Assembly (NCBI GenBank): GCA_947629715.1
Contig: CANRET010000005.1
Coordinates: 1-62,238, forward strand
DNA length: 62,238 nucleotides
Source: an uncultured Akkermansia sp.
GTDB taxonomy: Bacteria > Verrucomicrobiota > Verrucomicrobiia > Verrucomicrobiales > Akkermansiaceae
Direction: 5' to 3'
The notes under the pieces were generated by a model. The model was not told the origin of the DNA and ran no database searches. It worked only from the letters and a program-made list of their open reading frames with translations. The translations under genes were made by a program, and so were the position numbers. How positions within the stretch are numbered: the stretch's first letter is position 1; every line of letters starts with the position of its first letter. Positions 36,920 to 45,583 of the stretch are shown one piece after another.

Positions 36920-38317
36920 TCAGGCAATGGAAGATTCCGGATGGTCCTGCAGGAAACGTTCCATAGTCACTTTATCCGTGCTGCGAGAGTTGCACTCTTC
37001 CGCATTGATGATGCCCTTGAGGTAGAGTTCCTGCAGAGAGTCGTCCATGAGACGCATGCCGATGGACTTGCCGGTCTGAATAATTCCGGGTATCATGAAA
37101 GTCTTGCCCTCGCGGATGCAGTTGGCCACGGCCGCCGTATTCACCAGCATCTCAAGGGCCATCACACGCCCGCTCCCGTCTTTTTTGGGAATCAGCTGCT
37201 GAGAGAGCACCCCGCGCAGAGATTCCGACACCATAATGCGTATGTGTTCGCGTTCGTCTACCGGGAAAGCGTCCAGGATTCGGTCAATGGTGCGCGCAGC
37301 AGACCCGGTGTGCAGGGTGCCGAGTACCAAGTGACCCGTCTCTGCCGCCGTCAGCGCCAGGGAAATGGTTTCCAGGTTGCGCATCTCGCCTACCATGATC
37401 ACATCCGGGTCTTCGCGCAAAGCTGCTCGCAGAGCGCGCGCGAAAGATTCAGTGTGAAGATGAACTTGGCGTTGGTTCACTTGGCAGCCCGATGGTTCGA
37501 ACACTGCCTCAATGGGGTCTTCCAGTGTGATGATGTGGTCGTGCCGGTCCTCATTGATGAATTGAATGATGCTGGCAAGCGTTGTGGATTTGCCGGAACC
37601 CGCTGAACCGGTCACCAAAATGAGACCGTTGGTGAAGCGCGTAAGCGGTTTGACGTATTCCTCAGGCAGGTTGATCTCGCTCATCGTGTGAATTTTGCTG
37701 TCAATGATGCGGAAAGAAAGATCATATCCGAGGCGCTGTTTCACCACTGAAGCGCGATAGCGTCCGTGTTCATTAGCATATGCAAAGTCAGCATCGCCCA
37801 CTTCCCTGAGTCTCGACCAATCCTCCTCGCTCAGAAGTCCCTCGGCAAGTGCGAGGGTATCCTCTTTTGTCAGCGTTGGCGCGCCCTGCCATATCGGTTG
37901 CAGGGTTCCGAAGCGACGCCATGTTGGAGGGCATGCGGTTGGCAAATGAATATCCGAACACCTGCAATCCAAGCCCTGCCGCAGGTAAGCGTCCACCGAC
38001 AGGGACGTCACCACCATCAGAGGTCCGCTGTCCTGCTTGTACACATAGGCATGGTGTTTTCCTCCCGGTCCGGAGAAAATGAAGTCCACTGCGCCTTGCT
38101 CACTCAACGTCTTGCGTTTTTCCTCATCAGTACAGCTCTCAACCAGCTTCTCCATGTCTTCCGCTGTCAACGCCGGAGCATCCTCCGCTATTGGAGTGTA
38201 CGACGCCGCTTTCATCCAGTACGGCGGCATGCCTGTCCCTAAGTACAGAGCCGGGCTCAATATCGAGCGTCCCAGCTCTAAATACCGGTCAATATGTGTG
38301 AAAATGGTATCGCTCAT
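36920..38317 (-). CDS. PilT/PilU-like ATPase with duplicated N-terminal domain
   Basis: A 465-residue retraction-type ATPase. The RecA core is complete: Walker A GSAGSGKSTT (237-246), ITLEDPIEAVFE, Walker B DVIMVGEMRNL and GTLHTGSA. About 100 residues longer than PilT, it has two copies of the N-terminal module. The first copy (about 10-105) ends GAVDFIFSGPG.HHAYVYKQ; the second (about 116-205) ends GDADFAYANEHGRYRASVVKQ. Both contain an alpha-helical ..AEDMEKL / KEDTLAL segment, but only the second has SDIHL. It sits 34 bp upstream of pilT in the same direction, suggesting PilU-like assistance of the PilT motor. Confidence 0.82.
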   Translation of the reverse strand: MSDTIFTHIDRYLELGRSILSPALYLGTGMPPYWMKAASYTPIAEDAPALTAEDMEKLVESCTDEEKRKTLSEQGAVDFIFSGPGGKHHAYVYKQDSGPLMVVTSLSVDAYLRQGLDCRCSDIHLPTACPPTWRRFGTLQPIWQGAPTLTKEDTLALAEGLLSEEDWSRLREVGDADFAYANEHGRYRASVVKQRLGYDLSFRIIDSKIHTMSEINLPEEYVKPLTRFTNGLILVTGSAGSGKSTTLASIIQFINEDRHDHIITLEDPIEAVFEPSGCQVNQRQVHLHTESFARALRAALREDPDVIMVGEMRNLETISLALTAAETGHLVLGTLHTGSAARTIDRILDAFPVDEREHIRIMVSESLRGVLSQQLIPKKDGSGRVMALEMLVNTAAVANCIREGKTFMIPGIIQTGKSIGMRLMDDSLQELYLKGIINAEECNSRSTDKVTMERFLQDHPESSIA

Positions 38318-38439
38318 GGCTGTTGTAGTCTCTGCCTTTTACCATATTCTCTCTCTCATGGCGAGAAAAATCGATTGCGAATTTTGCGTTTGAAGCAATG
38401 CGGTGTCAAACTTGCGCGTCGGAATTTACCAAATCGTAA

Positions 38440-38469
38440 TTGAGTTCAGGCAGGGTAGTGTGGTATGAT
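38440..38469 (+). promoter_or_regulatory. Promoter of rimO (leaderless)
   Basis: TTGAGT (38440-38445), 18-bp spacer ending in GTGTGG, TATGAT (38464-38469). Six nt separate the -10 from the ATG at 38476. Confidence 0.7.
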
Positions 38470-38475
38470 AGGGGC

Positions 38476-39807
38476 ATGCGAGAGAAGTTTGCCATAGTAA
38501 CGCTGGGGTGTGCCAAGAATTTAACAGACTCAGAGGTGATGGCAGACAGGTTGTTGGCGGGGGGCTACAGACAGAGCAAGCCGGAAAAGGCGCAGCTGCT
38601 GGTGGTAAATACATGCGCTTTCATTGATGCGGCGAAACAGGAAGCGATTGATACAATCTTCGGATGGACGCGTGCGCGGGAAGCCGGGCGCAGTGCAGCA
38701 GGGCAGAAGATTGTGGTGGCGGGGTGTTTGGCGCAGCGGTACACAGACGAACTGGTAAAGCTGATGCCGGAGGTGGATGCCTGGGTGGGAGTGGATCTCG
38801 TTGGTGAGATAGCACAGATAGCCCGTGAGATCCTATCCGGGAAAGACGCGCGGAAGGTGTACCGGACAAACGTGTCGAAACTGACGCCAGATTTCGGCGC
38901 GATGCGCTTTCGGCTTACGCCATCGCACTATGCCTACGTAAAAATCGCCGAGGGATGCAATCACGCCTGCGCTTATTGTGCGATTCCACGCATTCGCGGG
39001 GGCTTTCGCAGCAGACCGTTGCGCAACGTGCTGCGCGAGATTGAAGCGCTGGTCGCAAGTGGCGTGAAGGAGGTGAACCTCATTGCGCAGGACACAACTT
39101 ACTACGGGCTGGATCGTCCGGCGAGCGGGGACACATTGGCAAAGCTGCTGCGCGTAGCAAATGAGATACCGGGCGATTTCTACCTGCGCGTACTCTACAC
39201 GCACCCGGCGCATTGGGATGACGAGCTTGTTGCTGCGCTGGCCGAGTGCGACAAAGCGCTCAAATACGTGGACATCCCTTTGCAGCACATTGCCGATCAC
39301 ATTCTTGAGGAACAGCGACGGCGAACGGATGGAGCCGGCATTCGCCGTCTGCTCACTCGCATCCGCAACGAGGTGCCGGGGATCGGTCTGCGCACTACCT
39401 TCATCAGCGGGCTTCCCGGGGAAACCGAGCGGGATCACGACGAGCTGTGCGACTTCGTGCGCGAATTTCGCTTCGAGCGCGCCGGTGTATTCCCCTACTC
39501 ACGCGAAGAAGGAACCCCCGCTGCACACAGGAGAGACCAGGTACACCATGCTACGCGCAAACGCCGTGCCAATGAACTGAATATGATTCTGGCCGACATA
39601 GCGGATGAAATTGGACGGGCCGCCGTAGGACGACAAATGCGCGTGCTGGTGGACGCCCCCGGGATCGCTCGCAGTGCGTGGGATGCGCCGGATGTGGACG
39701 GAGCGGTGCACGTGGACAAGAGTCTGCCGGTGGGAGAGTTTGCCACGGTACGCATCACGGATTCCATCGCTTATGAGCTGTTTGCGGAGGATGATTCTAC
39801 GCCGTAA
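38476..39807 (+). CDS. rimO: Ribosomal protein S12 methylthiotransferase
   Basis: Radical-SAM enzyme that methylthiolates an aspartate of ribosomal protein S12. The 443-residue protein has the N-terminal MTTase cysteines (C12 in TLGCAKN, C47 in VNTCAF, C84 in AGCLAQR), the radical-SAM cluster GCNHACAYCAIP (C161, C165, C168) and a C-terminal TRAM domain. The TLGCAKNLTDSE opening is characteristic of RimO over MiaB. The ATG at 38476 is exactly where transcription from the promoter at 38440-38469 should begin; the upstream in-frame codons from 38440 overlap that promoter and are not used. The penicillin-binding protein gene follows after 20 bp. Confidence 0.95.
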   Translation: MREKFAIVTLGCAKNLTDSEVMADRLLAGGYRQSKPEKAQLLVVNTCAFIDAAKQEAIDTIFGWTRAREAGRSAAGQKIVVAGCLAQRYTDELVKLMPEVDAWVGVDLVGEIAQIAREILSGKDARKVYRTNVSKLTPDFGAMRFRLTPSHYAYVKIAEGCNHACAYCAIPRIRGGFRSRPLRNVLREIEALVASGVKEVNLIAQDTTYYGLDRPASGDTLAKLLRVANEIPGDFYLRVLYTHPAHWDDELVAALAECDKALKYVDIPLQHIADHILEEQRRRTDGAGIRRLLTRIRNEVPGIGLRTTFISGLPGETERDHDELCDFVREFRFERAGVFPYSREEGTPAAHRRDQVHHATRKRRANELNMILADIADEIGRAAVGRQMRVLVDAPGIARSAWDAPDVDGAVHVDKSLPVGEFATVRITDSIAYELFAEDDSTP

Positions 39808-39827
39808 TTTTTCTCTCTACCCACTTC

Positions 39828-42323
39828 ATGCGTTACAAGCCGCAAGAGCGCGATGTCTCCGATCCCCGCAACCCGCGACGGAATGTGGAGACGCCTTACG
39901 TGCAGGCTGCGCCGCGGGCACGTCTGCGCGCTCACCTGCCGGAGGAGGACGCGCCGCCGACAGAACCGGGAAGTGACGTTTTCGGCTCTCCCCTGCCGGA
40001 GCGGCAGTACACTCGCCACGCACGCGAACTCAACCCACTGGATGATTTTCGCAAGCCTCCCCAAAAAGGCATGAGTGTATGGAGGGCTCTCTGGCTGCTG
40101 TTCACCTTTCCTTTTCGGCTCGTGTATTTCCTGACGCGTGCGTTGCCCAAACTTGTACGCATTGTCATCAGCCTGTCTTTTGTGGGGTTCGTGTTTGCGG
40201 CAATTCTTGCCGTGGTGTACGGCATCAAAGCTGAGCGCTACGACATCACGCAAATCCTGCGCATGCCCGAGCGCACGATCGTGCTGGATCGCAAAGGCAA
40301 CGAGATCGGCACACTGCACGGTGAAAATCGCCGCAGCATTGAAAACTTGGAAACCGAAGTGCCTCCTTATTTTATTCAGGCGCTCATCATGCAGGAGGAC
40401 CGTTCCTTCTGGAAGCACGGCGGCATTGATCCGCGTGGCCTCCTGCGCGCGGTAGCGCAGGTTTTCAAGCATCATCGCACTACTCAAGGAGCTTCCACTC
40501 TTACCATGCAACTCGCCAAAAACACTTACAATCACCGCGAGCGTACCATGGATGCTAAGCTCACGGAAATGGCGCTTGCTCGCCGCATGGAGGCCACGTA
40601 CGACAAAAAAACTATTCTCACCTGCTACATTAACCGCGTTTTTTGGGGGCACACGTTTTTGGGACTCAAGCAAGCAGCCAAGGGCTATTTTAACAAACAG
40701 CCACGAGAACTCACAATCGGTGAATCGGCTATGCTTGCAGGCATTGTTTGCAGTCCGAATGAGTTTTCTCCTTACCGCAATCCCAGTTCCGCGAAGGTGC
40801 AGCGCGACAAGGTGCTCAAGCTTCTGGTGGAGCACGGACATATCACGCGCAATCAATACCATGCTGCGCTGGCAGAACCCATTGTGACCACGCGTCCGCC
40901 GTTGCGAGGCATGGAAAATTACGCACTGGATTTGGTACGCAGTGAAGTTGATCATATCCTGGACATGCTTGACTCCGCCCAGCGTCATGTAAAGGAAGAT
41001 GCCATCTACTCCGGAGGGTTGGTGGTGCGCACGACGCTGGATGTTGATTTACAGGACGATGTAATGCGTGAGATCGACACTCGCCTCGTTGATATGTTTG
41101 AGAAACGCCGAGGGTGGCCACACCAGACGCGTGCTCAGTTCCAAGCTTCTATCGCCGGTCTTTCCCCCGAAGAGGCTGACAAGGCACGACCGAAGTACAT
41201 TCAGTCTGCCTGTGTGGTCATCGATAATGCGACGGGTGCACTGCTGGCGGTAGTTGGGGGACGCGACAGCAAGGAATCGCCACTCAACCGCGCCGTACAG
41301 AGTCGCCGTCAAGTGGGTTCTGTTTTCAAGCCCATTGTGTATGCCACCTTCTTTGAACGCGGAGGAGGGCCACAGAGTATTGTGTCCGATGGTCGCATTC
41401 AACCGGGAGAAATCATCGGTGCGCGTCACTGGTTCCCCGGTAACTCCGATGGTCGCTTTACCGGTCCTCATCCCGCTGGTTGGGGGCTGCTCAAAAGTCG
41501 CAATACCATGTCCGTGCGCGTGGGCAACCGAGCCGGGTTGAACAATGTAATCAACACCGGACTCATGGCCGGCTTCCCGAAAACTTCAAAAAAGCCCGGT
41601 CCCACAATTTACCTGGGCACGTGGGAAGCCTCGCCTCTGGAAGTTGCCTCTGCCTACACGATGTTCGCTAACGGAGGGGTGCGACCTTCGCCCTACATCA
41701 TTCAGAGCATTACTGATTCGGAAGGGCACGTATTGTGGCACAATCCCGCCGCTGTGCGCCGTGTGCTTTCCTCACGTTCCGCCAACGCTATCTCCTCCAT
41801 TCTGCAGCAGATTACCAAGCCGGGCGGCACGGCAGCCGGAGTGCAGCGCATGGGCTTCAAGTTTCCCTGCGGCGGAAAGACCGGTACTACCAACGCCTAC
41901 CGCAATGCATGGTTCTGTGGCTTTACTTCTGATCTGACTGCCTCGGTGTGGGTGGGATTTGACCGTCCTGTTACCATTGCCGACAAAGCGTATGGAGGCA
42001 CTGTGGCGTTGCCGCTATGGGTGGGAATCATGCAGTGCGCGGCTGCGCGCGGCTATGCCATGGGCAATATCCGCACCTCTCCCGCCGGCGCCCGGAAGCA
42101 GGGCATCCGCCTTTGCCGAGATACCGGTATGGTCGCCCATTCCGGCTGCGAGTACCAAGGCTCAGCTTACACAGAAACGATGACCGATTTGACAAAACCC
42201 CGTCCTCTGTGCACTAAGCACGACCCGCTCGCCGACGAAGCCGATGCCTCCATACCCGATGACGAAGCCGCTGAGGATCCCGACAACCTGCCGGATGAGG
42301 ATATCGCTGAGGAGGCGGAATAA
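39828..42323 (+). CDS. Class A penicillin-binding protein (PBP1a family)
   Basis: Bifunctional peptidoglycan glycosyltransferase/transpeptidase of the inner membrane. The 831-residue protein has a proline- and arginine-rich cytoplasmic tail of about 100 residues, one membrane segment (about 110-130), the GT51 domain (EDRSFWKHGGIDPRG near 186-200, QGASTLTMQLAKN) and a transpeptidase domain with SVFK (serine near 497), SRN and KTGTT (near 684). The C-terminus ends in an acidic tail rich in Asp and Glu, absent from typical PBP1a. It lies 20 bp after rimO and is likely cotranscribed. Confidence 0.93.
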   Translation: MRYKPQERDVSDPRNPRRNVETPYVQAAPRARLRAHLPEEDAPPTEPGSDVFGSPLPERQYTRHARELNPLDDFRKPPQKGMSVWRALWLLFTFPFRLVYFLTRALPKLVRIVISLSFVGFVFAAILAVVYGIKAERYDITQILRMPERTIVLDRKGNEIGTLHGENRRSIENLETEVPPYFIQALIMQEDRSFWKHGGIDPRGLLRAVAQVFKHHRTTQGASTLTMQLAKNTYNHRERTMDAKLTEMALARRMEATYDKKTILTCYINRVFWGHTFLGLKQAAKGYFNKQPRELTIGESAMLAGIVCSPNEFSPYRNPSSAKVQRDKVLKLLVEHGHITRNQYHAALAEPIVTTRPPLRGMENYALDLVRSEVDHILDMLDSAQRHVKEDAIYSGGLVVRTTLDVDLQDDVMREIDTRLVDMFEKRRGWPHQTRAQFQASIAGLSPEEADKARPKYIQSACVVIDNATGALLAVVGGRDSKESPLNRAVQSRRQVGSVFKPIVYATFFERGGGPQSIVSDGRIQPGEIIGARHWFPGNSDGRFTGPHPAGWGLLKSRNTMSVRVGNRAGLNNVINTGLMAGFPKTSKKPGPTIYLGTWEASPLEVASAYTMFANGGVRPSPYIIQSITDSEGHVLWHNPAAVRRVLSSRSANAISSILQQITKPGGTAAGVQRMGFKFPCGGKTGTTNAYRNAWFCGFTSDLTASVWVGFDRPVTIADKAYGGTVALPLWVGIMQCAAARGYAMGNIRTSPAGARKQGIRLCRDTGMVAHSGCEYQGSAYTETMTDLTKPRPLCTKHDPLADEADASIPDDEAAEDPDNLPDEDIAEEAE

Positions 42324-42359
42324 GAGAACATGTTGATGATTTAAAATTAAACGAACGCC

Positions 42360-43337
42360 ATGGCCAAGCCGTACAAAACGTTCCGTGAACAGGCGCGCAT
42401 CCTGGTGGCTCGCGGTATGCGAAGTTCCCGTGGATTGAGTGCTGATGAACTGGAGAATGAAATTGAGAGCAAACTGCGATACATCAATTACTATCGCATC
42501 TCTGCCTACTGGACCTCTTTTCTTGAGACAGTCAAAAATGCAGATAGCGCTGCGAGCCCGCGTTTCCGCCTCGGCACATGCTGGGAAACAGTGCTTATCC
42601 TCTACAACTTTGACCGGGATCTCCGTGAGCTTCTCTTCGGCGCCATTTCGATCATGGAGCTTGCCTTGCGTACGCAAATTGCCCATCAGTGGTCGCTCTA
42701 TACCCATTCCAGCACTCCCCAGACCAGCAAAAGCGGGATGCGATCTTCTTTCCTCGAGACTCAGGAGGGTGCTGCAGATTCCGCTTCTCTTATGGCGCGC
42801 ATGGCCGATAATTTTCGCAAAGATAAGCAACTATACGCCGCTTGGGATGAGGAAATCAAACGAGGTGCAACGATTGAGACGGTACCGGTGTGGAGTTTTG
42901 TGGAGTTTGCCAATTTTGGGCACTTGAATGAGCTGTTGCAAAGCGCTTTGGAGCCGGAGTTGGTGCAGCGTATCGCGGAGGCCATGCAATTTGACAGCGA
43001 GGAGTACTTCCTTTTCGGCATCTCCCTGCTCTCGCAAATCCGCAATGCCTGCGCCCACCAATTCCGCGTTTGGAACAGGCGCTGGTTTTCCCCGAAATTT
43101 CAGGATGCTCCGGAGGCTGTGCGCATAGAGTTGGATCGTCTCGCCATTCCGGGCAGAACTGCTGCTGCGCTCATCTTTTGTTGCCGCATGCTGCGTGCGG
43201 TGGAACCTGACAGTCGATGGAAGGATCGCCTCCTGATCTCCTATAAAGCCGCCTCAACGGCTGTGCCTACTCTCTTCCGTGACTTGGGCTTCTTCTCCCC
43301 TGCCTGGTACGAGGACCCGCGCTGGAATCTTATGTAG
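42360..43337 (+). CDS. AbiD/AbiF-like (Abi_2, HEPN superfamily) protein
   Basis: A 325-residue protein of the Abi_2 family, known from abortive phage infection systems of lactococci. Visible hallmarks are the N-terminal YINYYRISAYW block, the middle NFDRDLRELLFGAISIMELALRT block and the C-terminal RNACAHQFRVWNR (about 228-240), whose R-x4-H fits a HEPN RNase site. By family it would be a ribonuclease that acts after phage infection; whether this copy defends is unknown. It lies alone between the cell-wall gene and tmk, 36 bp after the PBP stop, and has no adjacent antitoxin or defence gene. Confidence 0.85.
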   Translation: MAKPYKTFREQARILVARGMRSSRGLSADELENEIESKLRYINYYRISAYWTSFLETVKNADSAASPRFRLGTCWETVLILYNFDRDLRELLFGAISIMELALRTQIAHQWSLYTHSSTPQTSKSGMRSSFLETQEGAADSASLMARMADNFRKDKQLYAAWDEEIKRGATIETVPVWSFVEFANFGHLNELLQSALEPELVQRIAEAMQFDSEEYFLFGISLLSQIRNACAHQFRVWNRRWFSPKFQDAPEAVRIELDRLAIPGRTAAALIFCCRMLRAVEPDSRWKDRLLISYKAASTAVPTLFRDLGFFSPAWYEDPRWNLM

Positions 43338-43380
43338 CGCGCTTGAAGCTTCTTCTGTTGGAACATGCCAATTTAGGTGT

Positions 43381-43409
43381 TTGTCAGGGTCGGAAGAATA
43401 TGGTAGTCT
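43381..43409 (+). promoter_or_regulatory. Promoter of tmk (leaderless)
   Basis: TTGTCA (43381-43386), 17-bp spacer ending in ATATGG, TAGTCT (43404-43409). Seven nt separate the -10 from the ATG at 43417. Confidence 0.65.
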
Positions 43410-43416
43410 TTCAAGT

Positions 43417-44010
43417 ATGGGACGGGGAAAACTTATCGTATTTGAAGGGGTGGATGGCACCGGGAAGTCCACGCAGATAGGTCTGCTGAAGCAGTACTTG
43501 GAAGAGCAAGGCAAAGAAGTGGTGACAAGCTTTGAGCCGACACACGGCGAGTGGGGGAGGCGAGTGAGGGCAGCTGCGGCGTCCGGGCAACGCCTCGAAG
43601 TGCAAAAGGAAGTGGAGTATTTGCTGCGCGACAGGCGCGAACACGTGCAGAAAGTGATCTTGCCTGCCCTGACAGAGGGCAAATGGGTGCTGTTGGATCG
43701 TTATTATCCGTCCATGATGGCCTACCAGGGGGCAACGGGGGAGGATGTGGAAGAGATACGGCGTCGCAATGAAGCTTTTGCCCCGGCGCCGGATATGGCG
43801 ATTTGGCTGGATATTCCGGTGCAGGAGGCTCTGAGGCGCGTGCAGAATCGAGGACGTGAAAAAGATGCCTTTGAGCAGGCAAACTTTTTAGAAGCCGTCG
43901 CACGTATCTACGCGACCATGGACACGCCCTGGTGGCGCCGCATACCGGCCGTTGGCGAAGTCATGGAAACGCAGACTCTGATTCGACGCGAGATGATCAC
44001 GTGTCTGTGA
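43417..44010 (+). CDS. tmk: Thymidylate kinase
   Basis: Phosphorylates dTMP to dTDP for DNA synthesis. The 197-residue protein has the P-loop EGVDGTGKST (10-19), the dTMP-binding DRR-like motif in LLRDRREHV, and LDRYYPSMMAYQG. The LID region is REKDAFEQ. The start is the ATG at 43417, supported by the leaderless promoter and by the family opening GKLIVFEGVDG; the longer frame from 43279 overlaps the preceding Abi gene and is non-coding in character. Its last 14 bp overlap the convergent sulfatase gene tail to tail. Confidence 0.94.
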   Translation: MGRGKLIVFEGVDGTGKSTQIGLLKQYLEEQGKEVVTSFEPTHGEWGRRVRAAAASGQRLEVQKEVEYLLRDRREHVQKVILPALTEGKWVLLDRYYPSMMAYQGATGEDVEEIRRRNEAFAPAPDMAIWLDIPVQEALRRVQNRGREKDAFEQANFLEAVARIYATMDTPWWRRIPAVGEVMETQTLIRREMITCL

Positions 44011-45559
44011 CCGTTGCAGGCAGGGGACGATTGACGCCTCCGTTTTGTTGCTTGATGGCGTTCAGGCGTTGAATAAGTGACCGCACCAGCTCCGGTTGTT
44101 CCGGGGCAATATCGTGTTGCTCTGCGGGGTCGGTGGAGAGGTCAAAAAGTTGCCAGGACCCACCGGCGCCGGGCATGAGTTTGTAGTGATTGAAGCGAAG
44201 AGCCAGGTTGACGGCGTGGTTGTGTTCCGGCAATTCACTGCGTCCCTGCTTGCTGAGCCCGCAGAGAGCCGGAAGCATGTTCTGGCTGTCACGCATGGAA
44301 TCCTGCGGAATATCGGAAAAACCGACGAGGCGGGCGAGGGAGCGCGAAAGATCCACCTGACTGATGAGGGCGGCGGATTTGCCGGGGTGCACGACACTCG
44401 GCCAGTGCACGATGAAAGGCATGCGGGTGCCGCCCTCGCGCAGGGTGTATTTGCCACCGGAGTAAGGAGCGGCGGGATTGTGCCCGGCGCAGTCCCGGGG
44501 AGCGCCGTCCAAGTATCCATCTGCTATGACCGGGCCATTGTCGCTGGTAAAGATGAGCAGTGTTTCCTCCGGCTTGTATCCGGCTTCTGCAAGCGCACGG
44601 CGTACGACGCCCAGGCTGTTGTCCATTTGCACCGTCACATCCCCACGGATGCCCAACTGACTTTTACCGCGCCATCGTGGATGCGGGTCGCGCGGCACGT
44701 GAATGTCATTTGCACAAAAGTAGAGGAAGATGGGGCAGTCTGCATTCTCGCGGATGAAACGCACGGCAGCCTCGTTAAGACGGTCTGCAATTTCTTCGTC
44801 TTTCCAAAGGGCGGATTTGCCGCCGGACATGTGACCGATGCGGGAAATGCCGTTGATAACGGTTTTATCGTGCTGTTTATCGGCGCTGCGTCCCCAGGGT
44901 TTGAGGCAGGCGGCCAGCTGCTCCTCGGTCATATCTGCCGCCACCGGCTCGTTGGGAAAGCGGAAGGAGGGTTCATAATTCACGAGGATGGGATCCGCAG
45001 CGTCCAAATTCACCACGCGCCCGTTCTGAATGAAGACGCAAGGCACACGGTCGCCCGTGGCGGCCATGATAAAGGATTCATCGAACCCGACCTCGCGCGG
45101 GGAGGGGGAAATGAGGCGATTCCAATCCGGAGGTTCTTCACCGCGTCCCAGGCCGAGGTGCCATTTGCCGATAGCGGCAGTGCGGTAGCCGGCGAGCTGC
45201 ATCATGGCCGGCAGGGTGAGCTGTTCGCCTTTGACAGGCAGGACAAGCCGGGCATTCCCGGGAAGAATGCCCATGCCGCGGTAACGCCAGGCGTAGGTGC
45301 CGGTAAGCAAAGAGTAGCGCGAGGGGGTGCACACGCTGCTGGAGCTGTGTGCATCTGTGAAGACGAGCCCCTGCTGCGCCAAGGTTTCCAGGTGGGGGCA
45401 GGGAGCTTTGCTGCACCCGTACGCTGACGTGTCATTGTAGCCCAAGTCATCGGCATAGAAAATGACGATGGCACGCGGCTTGGGCAGGTGTTCAGTCTGC
45501 GCCCATGCGCACGAGCAGAGCAGGAAGAGCCCGAACAGGAAGCGAAGAGAGGCTTGCAT
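43997..45559 (-). CDS. Secreted sulfatase (arylsulfatase type, S1)
   Basis: Removes sulfate esters from glycans in the periplasm or outside. The 520-residue protein has a signal peptide (ending CAWAQ near residue 20), the metal-binding ADDLGYND (36-43), and the formylglycine signature CTPSR at 77-81 (C77 is converted by a maturase), followed by LLTGTY. Downstream are KWHLGLG, TSDNGP and HWPSV blocks of the family. Mucin or host glycosaminoglycan is the likely target in a gut organism, but the substrate cannot be read from sequence. The ATG at 45559 gives a normal signal peptide; it starts 24 bp after the RNase gene, in the same direction. No maturase gene is present here. Confidence 0.9.
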   Translation of the reverse strand: MQASLRFLFGLFLLCSCAWAQTEHLPKPRAIVIFYADDLGYNDTSAYGCSKAPCPHLETLAQQGLVFTDAHSSSSVCTPSRYSLLTGTYAWRYRGMGILPGNARLVLPVKGEQLTLPAMMQLAGYRTAAIGKWHLGLGRGEEPPDWNRLISPSPREVGFDESFIMAATGDRVPCVFIQNGRVVNLDAADPILVNYEPSFRFPNEPVAADMTEEQLAACLKPWGRSADKQHDKTVINGISRIGHMSGGKSALWKDEEIADRLNEAAVRFIRENADCPIFLYFCANDIHVPRDPHPRWRGKSQLGIRGDVTVQMDNSLGVVRRALAEAGYKPEETLLIFTSDNGPVIADGYLDGAPRDCAGHNPAAPYSGGKYTLREGGTRMPFIVHWPSVVHPGKSAALISQVDLSRSLARLVGFSDIPQDSMRDSQNMLPALCGLSKQGRSELPEHNHAVNLALRFNHYKLMPGAGGSWQLFDLSTDPAEQHDIAPEQPELVRSLIQRLNAIKQQNGGVNRPLPATVTDT

Positions 45560-45583
45560 AGGCGCTGATGCGTGCAAGTTGAG

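Noticed and set aside
44096..45427. 443-codon plus-strand frame over the sulfatase
   Set aside because: Antisense to a sulfatase with signal peptide and CTPSR signature; no domain signal.
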